Shown one piece after another: positions 7,551 to 15,979 of a stretch of DNA of 64,000 nt. The notes beneath the pieces were generated by a model, which had not been told where the DNA came from, did not search any database, and was given only the letters and a program-made list of their open reading frames with translations. How positions within the stretch are numbered: the stretch's first letter is position 1; each line of letters begins with the position of its first letter. Source of the DNA: Bacillota bacterium (GTDB lineage Bacteria > Bacillota > Clostridia > Peptostreptococcales > Anaerovoracaceae); NCBI GenBank assembly GCA_017433375.1, contig JAFRHG010000019.1, forward strand, positions 1-64,000, given 5' to 3'. The position numbers and the translations under genes were made by a program.

Positions 7551-7985
7551 ATGAGAAAGATAACGATTCTAACCATACTGGTGTTGCTTTTGGGTCTGGC
7601 CCTTCCCATACCCGCCTATGCGCATACGTCAAATGTCGCGTATCTTGGAGAATCCGACGACTACGGAACCTATGGGGATGTGACCTATGAGAACGTGAAG
7701 GTCTGGTACCACAAGGGAAGCCTGCGTTGCGCCATCAAGCTGTATAACGAACGGATTTTCAAGGCAAAGAGATTCAAGTACATTACCATACGCATTTATG
7801 ATACGGAAGGGGAGCTGATCGCGAAGCAAAAGTTCAGGAATGTGAACATTAACCTGAAGCCATATAAAAAGAAATGGAAAACCTTCAAGTTCAAGTATAA
7901 GAATACCTATCAGCATAAACTGAATCTTGCTGAATGCGCTGACGACTACTGGATAACCTATAAAATCGCCTGGAGGCTCAGATAA
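7551..7985 (+). CDS. Small secreted basic protein, unknown family
   Basis: The 144-residue protein has a clear signal peptide (MRKITILTILVLLLGLALP, cleavage after AYA-HT) and a strong GGAGAGGAGGTGATC ribosome site that fixes the start at 7551. The mature part is rich in Tyr and Lys (KPYKKKWKTFKFKYKN), with a beta-rich look and no recognisable domain. It may interact with anionic wall polymers (inference). A strong terminator follows at 8068. Confidence 0.65.
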   Translation: MRKITILTILVLLLGLALPIPAYAHTSNVAYLGESDDYGTYGDVTYENVKVWYHKGSLRCAIKLYNERIFKAKRFKYITIRIYDTEGELIAKQKFRNVNINLKPYKKKWKTFKFKYKNTYQHKLNLAECADDYWITYKIAWRLR

Positions 7986-8067
7986 CAGACCGATGATCAC
8001 CAGGATCAGATCGGAGAGGAAAGGGAAGAATCGAGGTCTTAATATATAAGCCTTGTGTCATTTGAAA

Positions 8068-8097
8068 CGGGGGCTGCATCAGCAGCCCCCGTTTTTT
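8068..8097 (+). terminator. Strong terminator, possibly bidirectional
   Basis: CGGGGGCTGC (8068-8077) and GCAGCCCCCG (8082-8091) form a 10-bp perfect stem with the tetraloop ATCA, followed by TTTTTT. It ends the 7551 gene and may also stop the convergent 8145-8849 transcript. Confidence 0.93.
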
Positions 8098-8105
8098 CCT
8101 TCGTG

Positions 8106-8157
8106 GTGTTAGGACACCTTGTTTCCCGATGATGTCAGGACACCCTATTTCTCGATG
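8106..8157. repeat. Two tandem 26-bp units containing AGGACACC
   Basis: Copies at 8106-8131 and 8132-8157 agree at 21 of 26 positions, and all five differences are transitions. Each carries the core AGGACACC. The second copy reaches into the last codons and stop of the minus-strand lipoprotein gene. It appears to be a small intergenic repeat element. Confidence 0.6.
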
Positions 8158-8849
8158 CCGTTCCAGGAATCGGAATCCCGGTTCCACTCGGGATAGTCCA
8201 GGATCTCATCGGCGGGATAGTCGATGCCCAGGAGGCAGACGACGTTGCCGTTGCCGTCCTTGACGGGCGCGAAGGCGGACCAGCAGAGGACCTTGCCTTC
8301 TTCATCGTCAGCCCATGCGGACCGCGCCGCAGCTGCCGCGCCGTTCCAGGCTTCGGTGAACTGGACCTCCCAGCCGTAATCCTCGCCCCAGTCATCCGGC
8401 TCTTCCGCAGGATCGACGGTGATGAGGAAGCTTCCCTTTTCGCTGGTGTCGCCGTCCAGGGAAGGCGCCTTATCCTTTGCCGGAGAGAGGGTATAGACGT
8501 AGGTCGCGCCGCTCTCCTCGGCGATATCCGCCAGCTGCTTGCACAGATCCGCGTAGCCGGCGTAGTCACGGCCCTCACCGGATTCCATCAGGGCGACATA
8601 CTCATCGCCGAACTCCGGCGTCAGCTGTTCGGCGTACTTCTCCGCAAGGCCCTTGACCTCGTCCACTTTCTTCTGGACGACTTCCGGAACGTCGGCTTCC
8701 GCGAAGGTCACTACTTCCGTTACCGTTTCCTCTTCCACTGCAGGTTCAGTGGATTCCTCCTCCGTGTTGCCGCAGCCGGCCATAAAGGCCATGGCCGCGC
8801 CGATGACGAGGCACATCAGGAGCAATAACCATTTCCGTTGCTTTTTCAT
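8145..8849 (-). CDS. Cache-like sensory lipoprotein
   Basis: The 234-residue protein begins with a lipoprotein signal (MKKQRKWLLLLMCLVIGAAM, lipobox MAGC) and a Glu/Thr-rich linker. It then shows a PAS-like Cache domain: ATYVYTLSPA, GSFLITVDPA, FTEAWNGAAAA and the end strands SAFAPVKDGNGNVVCLLGID. Cache domains normally sense small ligands in receptors; here the domain is anchored alone on the membrane surface, so it may be a binding protein or partner of another receptor. AAGGAGGAG sets the start. It is convergent with the small secreted protein gene. Its last codons overlap a 26-bp repeat unit. Confidence 0.7.
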   Translation of the reverse strand: MKKQRKWLLLLMCLVIGAAMAFMAGCGNTEEESTEPAVEEETVTEVVTFAEADVPEVVQKKVDEVKGLAEKYAEQLTPEFGDEYVALMESGEGRDYAGYADLCKQLADIAEESGATYVYTLSPAKDKAPSLDGDTSEKGSFLITVDPAEEPDDWGEDYGWEVQFTEAWNGAAAAARSAWADDEEGKVLCWSAFAPVKDGNGNVVCLLGIDYPADEILDYPEWNRDSDSWNGIEK

Positions 8850-8995
8850 AGGCTCCTCCTTACATTCTCATATCCGGTGAATTGCCTTCTGATTTGGTTT
8901 GGTTATATTGTACTACAGAAACAGAACCGGCAAAAGCAATTTCTCTTTTCCTCCGGTCCGTCCGGCAAGGGAAACCCCCGGCCGCCGGCTTTTTC

Positions 8996-9024
8996 TTGTG
9001 CAATGGGGCCATAACCGGTATAAT
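8996..9024 (+). promoter_or_regulatory. Sigma-A-type promoter
   Basis: TTGTGC (8996-9001), 17 bases and TATAAT (9019-9024) lie about 37 bases before the lipoprotein gene at 9062. Confidence 0.75.
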
Positions 9025-9061
9025 GAACTAACGTAACAGGGCATCCGAAAAGGAGGAATTT

Positions 9062-9703
9062 ATGAAAAAGATACTGATGATCCTGCTCGGCGTGATCATG
9101 GTCTTCGGCTGCATCGGGCTGACCGCCTGCGGCGGAAGCGGCGATGAGCAGCAGACGGAAGCAACGACCGAAGATGTGAGTGAAGAGACGGCGGCACCGA
9201 CCATGTTCTGGGGCGGCTACGGCTACATGGGAGACGACCCGGTCGAAGGCGCGGTGTACGAGTACATGGTGACGACCGTCGCGAAGGAAAACTATGATGT
9301 GGATGATGACACGATCAGCATTCCGATGGTCTGCATCGTCGATCGGGTGACGAACGATGACGGAACCGTGGATGTGACCGGTGATTTCCAGGTCTACAAC
9401 TATAAGGTGGACGGGGATACCCTGATGACCCAGTCAGGCGGAGATCATCCCGGAAAGATGCATCTGATCCCGGACGGCGAGTATTACAAGGTGGAGAGCT
9501 TTGAGCCCGTCGCTGACGGAGGTGAATTCGAGGCCTCGGCAAAGGAGATCTTCGGTGACAAATACGATCAGTTCATGAAGGTCTATTCCGATGATACCGC
9601 CAAGAATGACCTGAGAACGGAGGCGATCAAAAACTACGTGCAGGCCACGGACCTGCAGGTCACCCAGTACCAGGATGAAGGCTGGCCGGCGGTGGAGCTG
9701 TAA
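9062..9703 (+). CDS. Lipoprotein of unknown function
   Basis: The 213-residue protein starts after AAAAGGAGG and has a lipoprotein signal with lipobox LTAC (Cys at about residue 23) followed by an acidic Glu/Thr linker. The mature domain is acidic and beta-rich (YEYMVTTVAKENYDVDDDTI, TVDVTGDFQVYNYKVDGDTL) and ends with a helix around EAIKNYVQATDLQ. I recognise no family. It has its own promoter and terminator, so it is monocistronic. Confidence 0.7.
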   Translation: MKKILMILLGVIMVFGCIGLTACGGSGDEQQTEATTEDVSEETAAPTMFWGGYGYMGDDPVEGAVYEYMVTTVAKENYDVDDDTISIPMVCIVDRVTNDDGTVDVTGDFQVYNYKVDGDTLMTQSGGDHPGKMHLIPDGEYYKVESFEPVADGGEFEASAKEIFGDKYDQFMKVYSDDTAKNDLRTEAIKNYVQATDLQVTQYQDEGWPAVEL

Positions 9704-9744
9704 AGGCAGCGCACACCGGGTTGACCGGACCGTTCAGTACGATG

Positions 9745-9792
9745 AGGGGATGCTGCATCGGGCAGGGAAGCTGCCGGGCAGCAGCCCCTTTT
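9745..9792 (+). terminator. Compound rho-independent terminator
   Basis: GGGG.TGCTGC pairs with GCAGCAGCCCC around an inner GGCAG/CTGCC hairpin, followed by TTTTCTGTT. It ends the 9062 gene. Confidence 0.8.
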
Positions 9793-9835
9793 CTGTTCGC
9801 CGGGATATGACGGGATATAGTATAATGAAACCGCG

Positions 9836-11068
9836 ATGGATGAAATGACAGAAAAACGCAACAACCGAATAGTCCTGCAGAAGCGCCTGCCCATGGGCTT
9901 TCTTGCCGTGTGGCTCATGATCATCACCACGATCCAGTGGATCACCCTGGACATGTATCTTCCGGCCCTTCCCGTCCTGGTTCAGGAGTTCGGCGTGACC
10001 GAAGGGGAGCTCAACATCAGCCTGAACACGGGGATCGTCGCCGCGGCGATCGGCACCATAGCCGGGGGAACCCTGTCCGACCGGTACGGACGCAAATCGG
10101 TTATCCTGACCGGACTGGCCATCGGGGTACTGGGGAATCTGTTCTGCGCTTTTGTCGGCGGCGTAGCCATGCTCTGCGTGTGGCGGGCCGTGGCGGGGCT
10201 GGGCTCCGGCGTCGTGGAAACGGTGGCCGCCGCCATTCTCAAGGATAGTTTCGAAGGCCGGCGCTTTCAGAAGAACATGACCCTGCTCCAATCGGTTGCT
10301 GCCGTCGGACCCATTTTCGCCCCGGCCCTGGGCGCCCTGGTCATCAACGTCAGCTCCTGGCGGTTTGTCTTCATCTTTCTCGCGGCAGCGACGCTGATCA
10401 CCCTGATCCCCATGGTGGTCTTCACGGAGACCCAGCCCGCCGAATACCGGTTTTCCAACAGCTTCCGGGAGGTAGCGAAGGAGGCGGCGACCATAGCGGC
10501 TACGCCGGCATTTGCTCTGTTTCTGGGCATAGGGGCCCTGCTGACCATCCCCATCTGGGCGTATATCGCCGTCAGTCCCTACATCTACGTCAATGACTTC
10601 GGGCTGACGAACACATCCTATGGGATCTACTACGCCATCGGAACGACATTCTCCGTCATAGCCCCCTTCATCTACCTGCAGCTGTCAAAGATCATGCGCA
10701 TCCGGCGGATCGTCACGGTGACCATCCTTCTGATGGCGGCAGGCGGCTTCATCTTTTTGCTTGCGGCAGGGATCCATCCCGTTGTCCTGCTGTTCTGCGC
10801 CGTTCTCATCTTCCTGTCCGAGGGGATCATCCGTCCCCTGGGCCTGGTCATCCTCATGGAGGAATACAGCTACGTCGCCGGATCGGCAAGCGCGCTGATC
10901 CAGTTTGTGGTGAACATCGTCGGCGCGGTAGGCACGGCGCTGGCCACCATCGGGTGGCATTCCTGGACGGGCGGTCTGGGGATCATCACCCTGGGGTGCG
11001 CGGCGCTGTCGGCCCTCTTCTGGATCATCATTCTCAGGAAGGGGTATTTGAACCGGCACCTTTCATGA
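9836..11068 (+). CDS. MFS drug-resistance transporter, Bcr/CflA-like
   Basis: The 410-residue, about 12-segment permease has the Bcr/CflA-type opening WITLDMYLPALPVLVQEF and the major-facilitator motif A GGTLSDRYGRKSVIL between segments 2 and 3. Such proteins exchange protons for drugs or small metabolites. The substrate is unknown. TATAAT at 9821-9826 ends only nine bases before ATG 9836 and no ribosome site is visible, so the mRNA may be leaderless or nearly so. An alternative ATG at 9845 does not improve this. Confidence 0.85.
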   Translation: MDEMTEKRNNRIVLQKRLPMGFLAVWLMIITTIQWITLDMYLPALPVLVQEFGVTEGELNISLNTGIVAAAIGTIAGGTLSDRYGRKSVILTGLAIGVLGNLFCAFVGGVAMLCVWRAVAGLGSGVVETVAAAILKDSFEGRRFQKNMTLLQSVAAVGPIFAPALGALVINVSSWRFVFIFLAAATLITLIPMVVFTETQPAEYRFSNSFREVAKEAATIAATPAFALFLGIGALLTIPIWAYIAVSPYIYVNDFGLTNTSYGIYYAIGTTFSVIAPFIYLQLSKIMRIRRIVTVTILLMAAGGFIFLLAAGIHPVVLLFCAVLIFLSEGIIRPLGLVILMEEYSYVAGSASALIQFVVNIVGAVGTALATIGWHSWTGGLGIITLGCAALSALFWIIILRKGYLNRHLS

Positions 11069-11074
11069 TACAAT
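11069..11074 (+). promoter_or_regulatory. -10 box of the chimeric nitroreductase gene
   Basis: TACAAT lies 39 bases before ATG 11114, with a loose -35 TTTGAA at 11047. It marks the former nitroreductase promoter. Confidence 0.4.
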
Positions 11075-11113
11075 TATACAGTAATGCAGCAGGCGGAAAA
11101 CAGGAGAGAATCC

Positions 11114-11478
11114 ATGGAATACTCTGAGCTGATGAGAAAACGGACGTCTTCCCGAAGATTCGCGGAAAGGCAACTCACCGGAGAGGAACTGGACCGGATC
11201 CTTGAGGTGGGAATGCGCGCCCCTGTAGGAAGCAACCGGTACGGGGATCTGCATCTGACCGTTGTGGAGGACAGGGAGGTCCTCCGCAGGCTCTCCGAGG
11301 CGGCGCTCATTGGGCCCATTCCTTCACCGTTGACTTTGAGGAAAAGGTCATCTCCTTCTACGTGGTCCTGGATTACAGCGAGAAGAGGCGGGAGGCCATT
11401 CTGCAGATGTTCCGGGATGAACTGGAGCTGGTATTTCCCGACATGACCATCGAGACCTTTGAGGCGATCGATATCTGA
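11114..11478 (+). pseudogene. Deletion chimera: nitroreductase 5' end joined to cation-exporter 3' end
   Basis: The 5' part (11114 to about 11307, AGGAGAG site) encodes the N-terminus of a nitroreductase: MEYSELMRKRTSSRRFAER, then ILEVGMRAPVGSNRYGDLHL, an FMN-binding region. After about 11308 that frame turns into unrelated sequence and stops at 11446. In a different frame, 11308-11478 encodes WAHSFTVDFEEKVISFYVVL through to EAIDI and a stop, which looks like the cytoplasmic C-terminal domain of a cation diffusion facilitator. The simplest reading is a deletion that fused the front of one gene to the tail of another, out of frame. Neither half can be functional as an enzyme or exporter. Confidence 0.75.
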
Positions 11479-11511
11479 TTCCGGAGGAAATAGAAGAAAA
11501 GAGGAAAAGGG

Positions 11512-13536
11512 ATGTTGAACAAGAGAATTGGAAAAGCAACCATTACTGTCATCGCGGCGCTCTGCCTGGTCCTGGCGGCCGGCCTGCTTCCGGCAGGGGC
11601 TTCCTGGGCAGGGGTCCGCTATATGCCGGATGTCACGGCGGACATGAGCCAGGGGGATTACTGGGCCCGGAAGGTGGGGGATCCCGACCGGGTGCAGGTC
11701 TCCATGGAGGAGATCGAACAGCTGAACCGGGACATCTGGAAAACATCCCAGGAGACCCGGGATCTGGCCAACTGGCCGAAGACGGAGTATGACGCGGTTG
11801 CCTGCGTCAGTTCCCTGATGAGTGGCGCCCGAAGCGATGCGGTCTGGTGCTATAACAACGGGGCGAAATACGATTCCGACGGGAACGTGGGGGACAAAGA
11901 CACCCTCTATGCCCCCAGGATCGCCAACTGCCAGGACCCCGACGTGACCGATGAGGATATGGAAACCGGGGCGGTGAAAATGCGGGACTACAAGTACGCC
12001 GTCTGCACCACCCGGTCGGCCCTTCTGGTGTTCCCCACGGAGGACTGGCTTCTGGATGATGCCGACAACAGCGACCCGGACTACGACCTGAACTACCTCA
12101 GCATCGTGCGGGTGAACGAGCCCTTGCTTTTGCGGACGATGTCGAAGGACGGCCAGTACTATGCGGCCATGAGCTCCGGATGCGCCGGCTGGATCAAGGC
12201 GTCGGATGTGGCTGTCTGCGAGAACAGGGAGGAGTGGCTGGCGGCGTGGAACTATCCCTCGGATCAGCTCCTGGTCGTCTGGGATGACAAGATCTACACG
12301 GAGGACTCCCGCTTCCAGCCGGAGACGGCCAACCGCAAGCTGCCCATGGGCACCTGCCTGCAGCTGGCCGGCGAGGAGGAGACCCAGGGAAGGATCAGCA
12401 ACCGCACCGCCCACAACAACCACGTGGTCTGGATGCCGGTGCGCAGGAGCGACGGCACCTATGAAAAGAAGCTGGCCCTGATCGGAGAGAACCGCAAGGT
12501 CAGCGAGGGGTATCTGCCCCTGACTACGAGGAACGTTATGAGGGTCGCCATGAATCAGCTGGGAGATGCCTACGGATGGGGCGGCATGATGGGGACCAAT
12601 GACTGCTCCGGCTACGTCCGGGATGTGTACCGGTGCTTCGGCATCGACATGCCCCGTTCCTGCAACCGGAACAACGGGGTGGCCAAGTCCTGGGATCTGT
12701 CCGGTATGAGCGACGGGGAAAAGACCGCCTTTATCAAACGCCTTCCCCCGGGGACGCTGCTGGCCTTCAGCGGCCATGAGATGATCTACCTGGGATACGA
12801 AGGGGACAAGCTCTACGTCATCAGTTCTGTCAGCAACGTGCGGATGCCGGGCGATACCAGTAACACCCGCGTCCGGGGCGGCGTGATCAACACCCTGGAT
12901 ATCTGGCGGAGGGACAACACCACCTGGCTGCACAATCTGAATGTGGCGGAGGTGCCTTACTACAGTTCGGCCCATCCGGACCCGCAGGTTTCCATCGCGG
13001 CGGCGGAGGTCACGGGGATCACCGGCAGGACCTACACGGGCGAGGCCCAGACCCAGACGCCCCAGGTGCGGGTCAACGGGACCCTGCTGACCATGGACCG
13101 GGATTACGCCGTCACCTACCGGAACAACCGGGCGGCGGGAACAGCAGCCATGACCATTTCCGGCATCGGCGCCTACACCGACTCCCTGGACCGGACATTT
13201 GTCATCGACAAGGGAGAGAATACACTGCAGGCCGCCGGTAAAACGGTCAGGGTCAGCAAGAAGAAACTGAAGAAAAAGAAGAAACAGGTGATCAAGCGGG
13301 CCAGAGCGATCAGGGTCAGCGGCCAGCAGGGCAGGGTGACTTACAAGAAGGTCAGCGTGAGCAAAAAGAAATACGCGAAGAGATTCACCGTAAATTCATC
13401 CACCGGAAAAATCACCGTCAAAAAAGGGGTGAAGAGGGGCGTCTACCGGGTGAAGGTCAGGGTGACCGCCGCCGGCAACGATAATGTTCAGCCAAAGGCA
13501 ACCACTGTCACCGTTACCGTGCGGGTAAAACGGTAG
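11512..13536 (+). CDS. Secreted NlpC/P60 endopeptidase with SH3 domains
   Basis: The 674-residue exported wall hydrolase starts after GAGGAAAAGG. A signal peptide ends near residue 33. An N-terminal helical/SH3b1-b2-type region (about 35-330) resembles the SH3-containing C40 peptidases. The catalytic NlpC/P60 domain follows: Cys365 in GTNDCSGYV and His422 in SGHEMIYL. Next come an Ig-like repeat (about 495-575) and the same basic terminal domain seen at 1662 (GKTVRVSKKKLKKKKKQV to VTVRVKR). NlpC/P60 enzymes cut gamma-D-Glu-diaminopimelate bonds in peptidoglycan stems. The ORF is intact, although a decayed gene abuts its stop codon. Confidence 0.88.
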   Translation: MLNKRIGKATITVIAALCLVLAAGLLPAGASWAGVRYMPDVTADMSQGDYWARKVGDPDRVQVSMEEIEQLNRDIWKTSQETRDLANWPKTEYDAVACVSSLMSGARSDAVWCYNNGAKYDSDGNVGDKDTLYAPRIANCQDPDVTDEDMETGAVKMRDYKYAVCTTRSALLVFPTEDWLLDDADNSDPDYDLNYLSIVRVNEPLLLRTMSKDGQYYAAMSSGCAGWIKASDVAVCENREEWLAAWNYPSDQLLVVWDDKIYTEDSRFQPETANRKLPMGTCLQLAGEEETQGRISNRTAHNNHVVWMPVRRSDGTYEKKLALIGENRKVSEGYLPLTTRNVMRVAMNQLGDAYGWGGMMGTNDCSGYVRDVYRCFGIDMPRSCNRNNGVAKSWDLSGMSDGEKTAFIKRLPPGTLLAFSGHEMIYLGYEGDKLYVISSVSNVRMPGDTSNTRVRGGVINTLDIWRRDNTTWLHNLNVAEVPYYSSAHPDPQVSIAAAEVTGITGRTYTGEAQTQTPQVRVNGTLLTMDRDYAVTYRNNRAAGTAAMTISGIGAYTDSLDRTFVIDKGENTLQAAGKTVRVSKKKLKKKKKQVIKRARAIRVSGQQGRVTYKKVSVSKKKYAKRFTVNSSTGKITVKKGVKRGVYRVKVRVTAAGNDNVQPKATTVTVTVRVKR

Positions 13537-13538
13537 CC

Positions 13539-14175
13539 GGACCCTTCCATTTCTACGTCAACAAGGACGGAACCACCATCGCCGATTGTGAGATTACGGA
13601 CAACGGCGTCACCGTCAGCGGCGGCGTGTATGTGGGGGCCAACATCACCGAAATCTATGTGAAGGGCCCCACCGTGATCAGAAACAACGGAGGGAATAAC
13701 CTGTACCTGTCCGACTCTGACCCGGAGGACTGCCGTGTGACCTTTGACCTGATCGGCGGCTCGGATGTCCATATGAGCTATTACGATACCCTGGGCATTG
13801 GCCGAATCATGGTCACCCCGGGGGGAGTTCGGCGATTCCATCAAAGCCAAGGACTGCACCAAATACCTTAAGGCGGATGACCCGGGCTACTATTTCTATT
13901 TTGAGCCCAGCCCGGATCTGAGAAAGATCTATTACCAGAAGGGGACGGCGCCCGTTCAGCCGGATCCCACAAAGGTGGCGGCAGCTGATGCCAACGACGC
14001 CTCCCACCGTGACTGGGGCAGCGGAGACAAAGCCGGAAAGGTGAACGGGACGATAGCCGACTGCGACGTCATCCGCGGATTCTACCTCCATGAGAAGACG
14101 GACAGCGGCACGGCGAAGATCATCGCCTACGCCCAGAACGGCGTGAATAAAAAGATCAGCGTTACGGTGAATTGA
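13539..14175 (+). pseudogene. Frameshifted, 5'-truncated surface-protein remnant
   Basis: A coding signal resumes one base out of phase directly behind the NlpC/P60 stop: GPFHFYVNKDGTTIADCEIT, GGVYVGANITEIYV, GPTVIRNNGGNNLYLSDS. These short strands with Asn turns resemble a right-handed beta-helix adhesin. Near 13817, in a CCCCGGGGGG run, the frame shifts by one base and continues as EFGDSIKAKDCTKYLKADD to ISVTVN and a stop at 14175. There is no start codon with a ribosome site. The remnant ends exactly beside the IS element. Confidence 0.75.
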
Positions 14176-14420
14176 CACTCCACACGGCTAAAGCCGTGGG
14201 ATTCTTGCTTCAATGACCATGGCGTTACCGCTCCGAGGAGGGAACGACTTACACGATCTCCACAAGAGTAGGGCTAATGCCCGGTTCCCGTGTGCCCCAC
14301 GGTACCTAATGCTTTAGAGAGAATGTTTTTCGCCGCATTGACATCCCGGTCGTGGACAGCGCCGCATTTGGGACACACCCACTTGCGAACGCCGAGGTTC
14401 TTTACCTTTGCGTTCTGATA
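14159..14420 (-). ncRNA. Probable omega RNA (reRNA) of TnpB, with guide
   Basis: TnpB nucleases use an RNA made from the 3' end of tnpB and the right end of the element, extended into flanking DNA that serves as guide. By this rule the RNA runs leftward from within tnpB across the right-end hairpin (14183-14198), and the guide corresponds to roughly 14159-14178. The position follows from the family. The exact ends are not visible in the sequence. Confidence 0.4.
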
Positions 14421-15464
14421 GCCGCACTCTGAACAAAGCTGACTGGACGGGAAGAAGGTATCAACCTTCAGTACGTCGGAGCCATGCTCAAAGGCCTTGT
14501 ATTCCAGCGTGGAAAGGAACCTGCCCCACGACACATCGGATATCGCCTTGGCAAGCTTATGGTTACGCACCATGCCGCGAACATTAAGACTTTCTACGGC
14601 GATGACTTGGTTTTCGCTCACCAGCCTTGTAGAAATCTTATGCTGCATATCGGTGCGTATGTTAACGACCTTTTCGTGAACAAGCGCCACTTTCAGCCGC
14701 TGTTTCTGGATGTTCTGGCATTCAGACAGCGGCTTTTTGTATACCGGGACGCGGCCGCCCTTTGGCCCCTTGCAGTAACCCGTGATGTTTGATTCGATCA
14801 TGCGGGAAAGCCGTCTCTGCTCCCGGCGAAGTTTCTTTTCATGAAGTCGCAGAGCGCGGGGGTTCGGGACGGAATGCCCGTTGCTGTCGGCGTAGAAGTC
14901 CGAGATGCCAAGGTCGATACCAACGACGCCGCCGTTGTTAGGCTTGGGAACAAGTTCCTCCTCCACGCACAGGGATACGAAGTACTTTCCCGTCGCGGTG
15001 CGCGTTATCGTGGCGTTCAGTATCCGTCCCTGCGGGAGACGGGATATCCTGGCCTTCACCGCGCCGACTTTGGGAATGATGACATAGTTCCCTTCGATGC
15101 GAACGCTATGACCCTGGTTTCGGGTTCGATAACTCTGTGCGTAGTGTTTCTTGTGAAAACGCGGATATCCGGCTCGCTTCTCGAAGAAGTTAACGAAGGC
15201 CTTGTTTAAGTCCTTGATCGCTTCCTGAAGCGCCATACTATCGCATCCGGTGAGCCAGAGATGATCCTTGTCCCTCTTAAGCTCCGTCACAAGGCGCATG
15301 CATTCATACTGAGACATGTTTCGCCGTTCCGACGCATAGACCTTTTGCCGAAGCGCAAGGAAGTAGTTATACACGAAGCGACAGCAGCCAAAGAACATGG
15401 CAAACAGGATCGCCTGCTGGCTGTTCGGATAGATTCTGTATCTGTAGCCTCTGTGAATGAGCAT
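14274..15464 (-). CDS. tnpB: RNA-guided nuclease TnpB
   Basis: The 396-residue protein starts MLIHRGYRYRIYPNSQQAIL. All three RuvC acidic residues are visible in context: VVGIDLGISDF, AVESLNVRGM and DRDVNAAKNI. The four-Cys zinc ribbon CSECGY..CPKCGAVH precedes the last Asp. TnpB cuts DNA at sites next to a short TAM under omega-RNA guidance and helps the element to persist. The start overlaps the tnpA stop (TGATG), so the genes are translationally coupled. The frame is intact and full length. Confidence 0.93.
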   Translation of the reverse strand: MLIHRGYRYRIYPNSQQAILFAMFFGCCRFVYNYFLALRQKVYASERRNMSQYECMRLVTELKRDKDHLWLTGCDSMALQEAIKDLNKAFVNFFEKRAGYPRFHKKHYAQSYRTRNQGHSVRIEGNYVIIPKVGAVKARISRLPQGRILNATITRTATGKYFVSLCVEEELVPKPNNGGVVGIDLGISDFYADSNGHSVPNPRALRLHEKKLRREQRRLSRMIESNITGYCKGPKGGRVPVYKKPLSECQNIQKQRLKVALVHEKVVNIRTDMQHKISTRLVSENQVIAVESLNVRGMVRNHKLAKAISDVSWGRFLSTLEYKAFEHGSDVLKVDTFFPSSQLCSECGYQNAKVKNLGVRKWVCPKCGAVHDRDVNAAKNILSKALGTVGHTGTGH

Positions 15465-15865
15465 CAGTACCTCGTTTTCTGGGTGTCAACATACCACTTG
15501 ATGGTCTTGCTGCTTACATTGCCGGCTGTAGAGACGAAGAAACTTCTTGTCCAAAGGGACGGCATGTTTCCGAGTTCAGAAAATTCCTCCCTGAGTGCGA
15601 AAGACGTTGCGCCCTTGACCTTGTGCATGATGTCGGAGGGGCTCATTTGCGGCAGACAACTCAAAAACAGGTGGGCATGATCAACATGACATTCCATGGC
15701 AAGGACTTCTATACCAAGGTTGTCGCATTCTGCTTTCGTGAGTTCCTTGAACCGTTTTTCGACCCCGGGGATATTGAATATCTTTCTCCGATAGCGGGGA
15801 CAAAAAACAAAATGATAGTTGATCAAGGAAACGGTTGTCTTCGTTCTTCGATAATCGGTTTTCAT
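15464..15865 (-). CDS. tnpA: IS200/IS605 Y1 transposase TnpA
   Basis: The 133-residue HUH single-strand transposase carries the metal-binding pair in CHVDHAHLFLS and the catalytic Tyr in TIKWYVDTQ. The opening TTVSLINYHFVFCPRYRRK is typical. The start at 15865 (ATG) is preferred to TTG at 15883, although neither has a clear ribosome site. TnpA excises and inserts the element as single-stranded circles recognised by the end hairpins. It appears intact. Confidence 0.92.
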   Translation of the reverse strand: MKTDYRRTKTTVSLINYHFVFCPRYRRKIFNIPGVEKRFKELTKAECDNLGIEVLAMECHVDHAHLFLSCLPQMSPSDIMHKVKGATSFALREEFSELGNMPSLWTRSFFVSTAGNVSSKTIKWYVDTQKTRY

Positions 15866-15979
15866 GTGTATAGTATTACACAAACATACACCTGATGCAA
15901 ATCACAAATTATTGCTCAGGCCGCCTTTCATCCCACCACTAAAGTAGTGGGCTTTCTCGGCGGCATTCTGTAAAGGAAT

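Larger units (their letters stand above)
14179..15969 (-). mobile_element. IS200/IS605-family insertion sequence, complete
   Basis: The element carries tnpA and tnpB in tandem on the minus strand and subterminal hairpins at both ends. The right end is CACGGCT-AA-AGCCGTG (14183-14198). The left end is an imperfect CCCACCACT/AGTAGTGGG stem (15932-15951) inside an outer GCCGCC/GGCGGC pair (15920-15925 and 15959-15964). There are no terminal inverted repeats or target duplication, as expected for this peel-and-paste family. The left flank reads TTTAC on the minus strand (15970-15974), a plausible target and TAM. It sits six bases after the glgB stop codon. Confidence 0.88.

Noticed and set aside
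11084..11113. ATG 11084 as the start of the nitroreductase fragment
   Set aside because: The -10 box is only nine bases away and no ribosome site precedes it. ATG 11114 has AGGAGAG and matches the family N-terminus.
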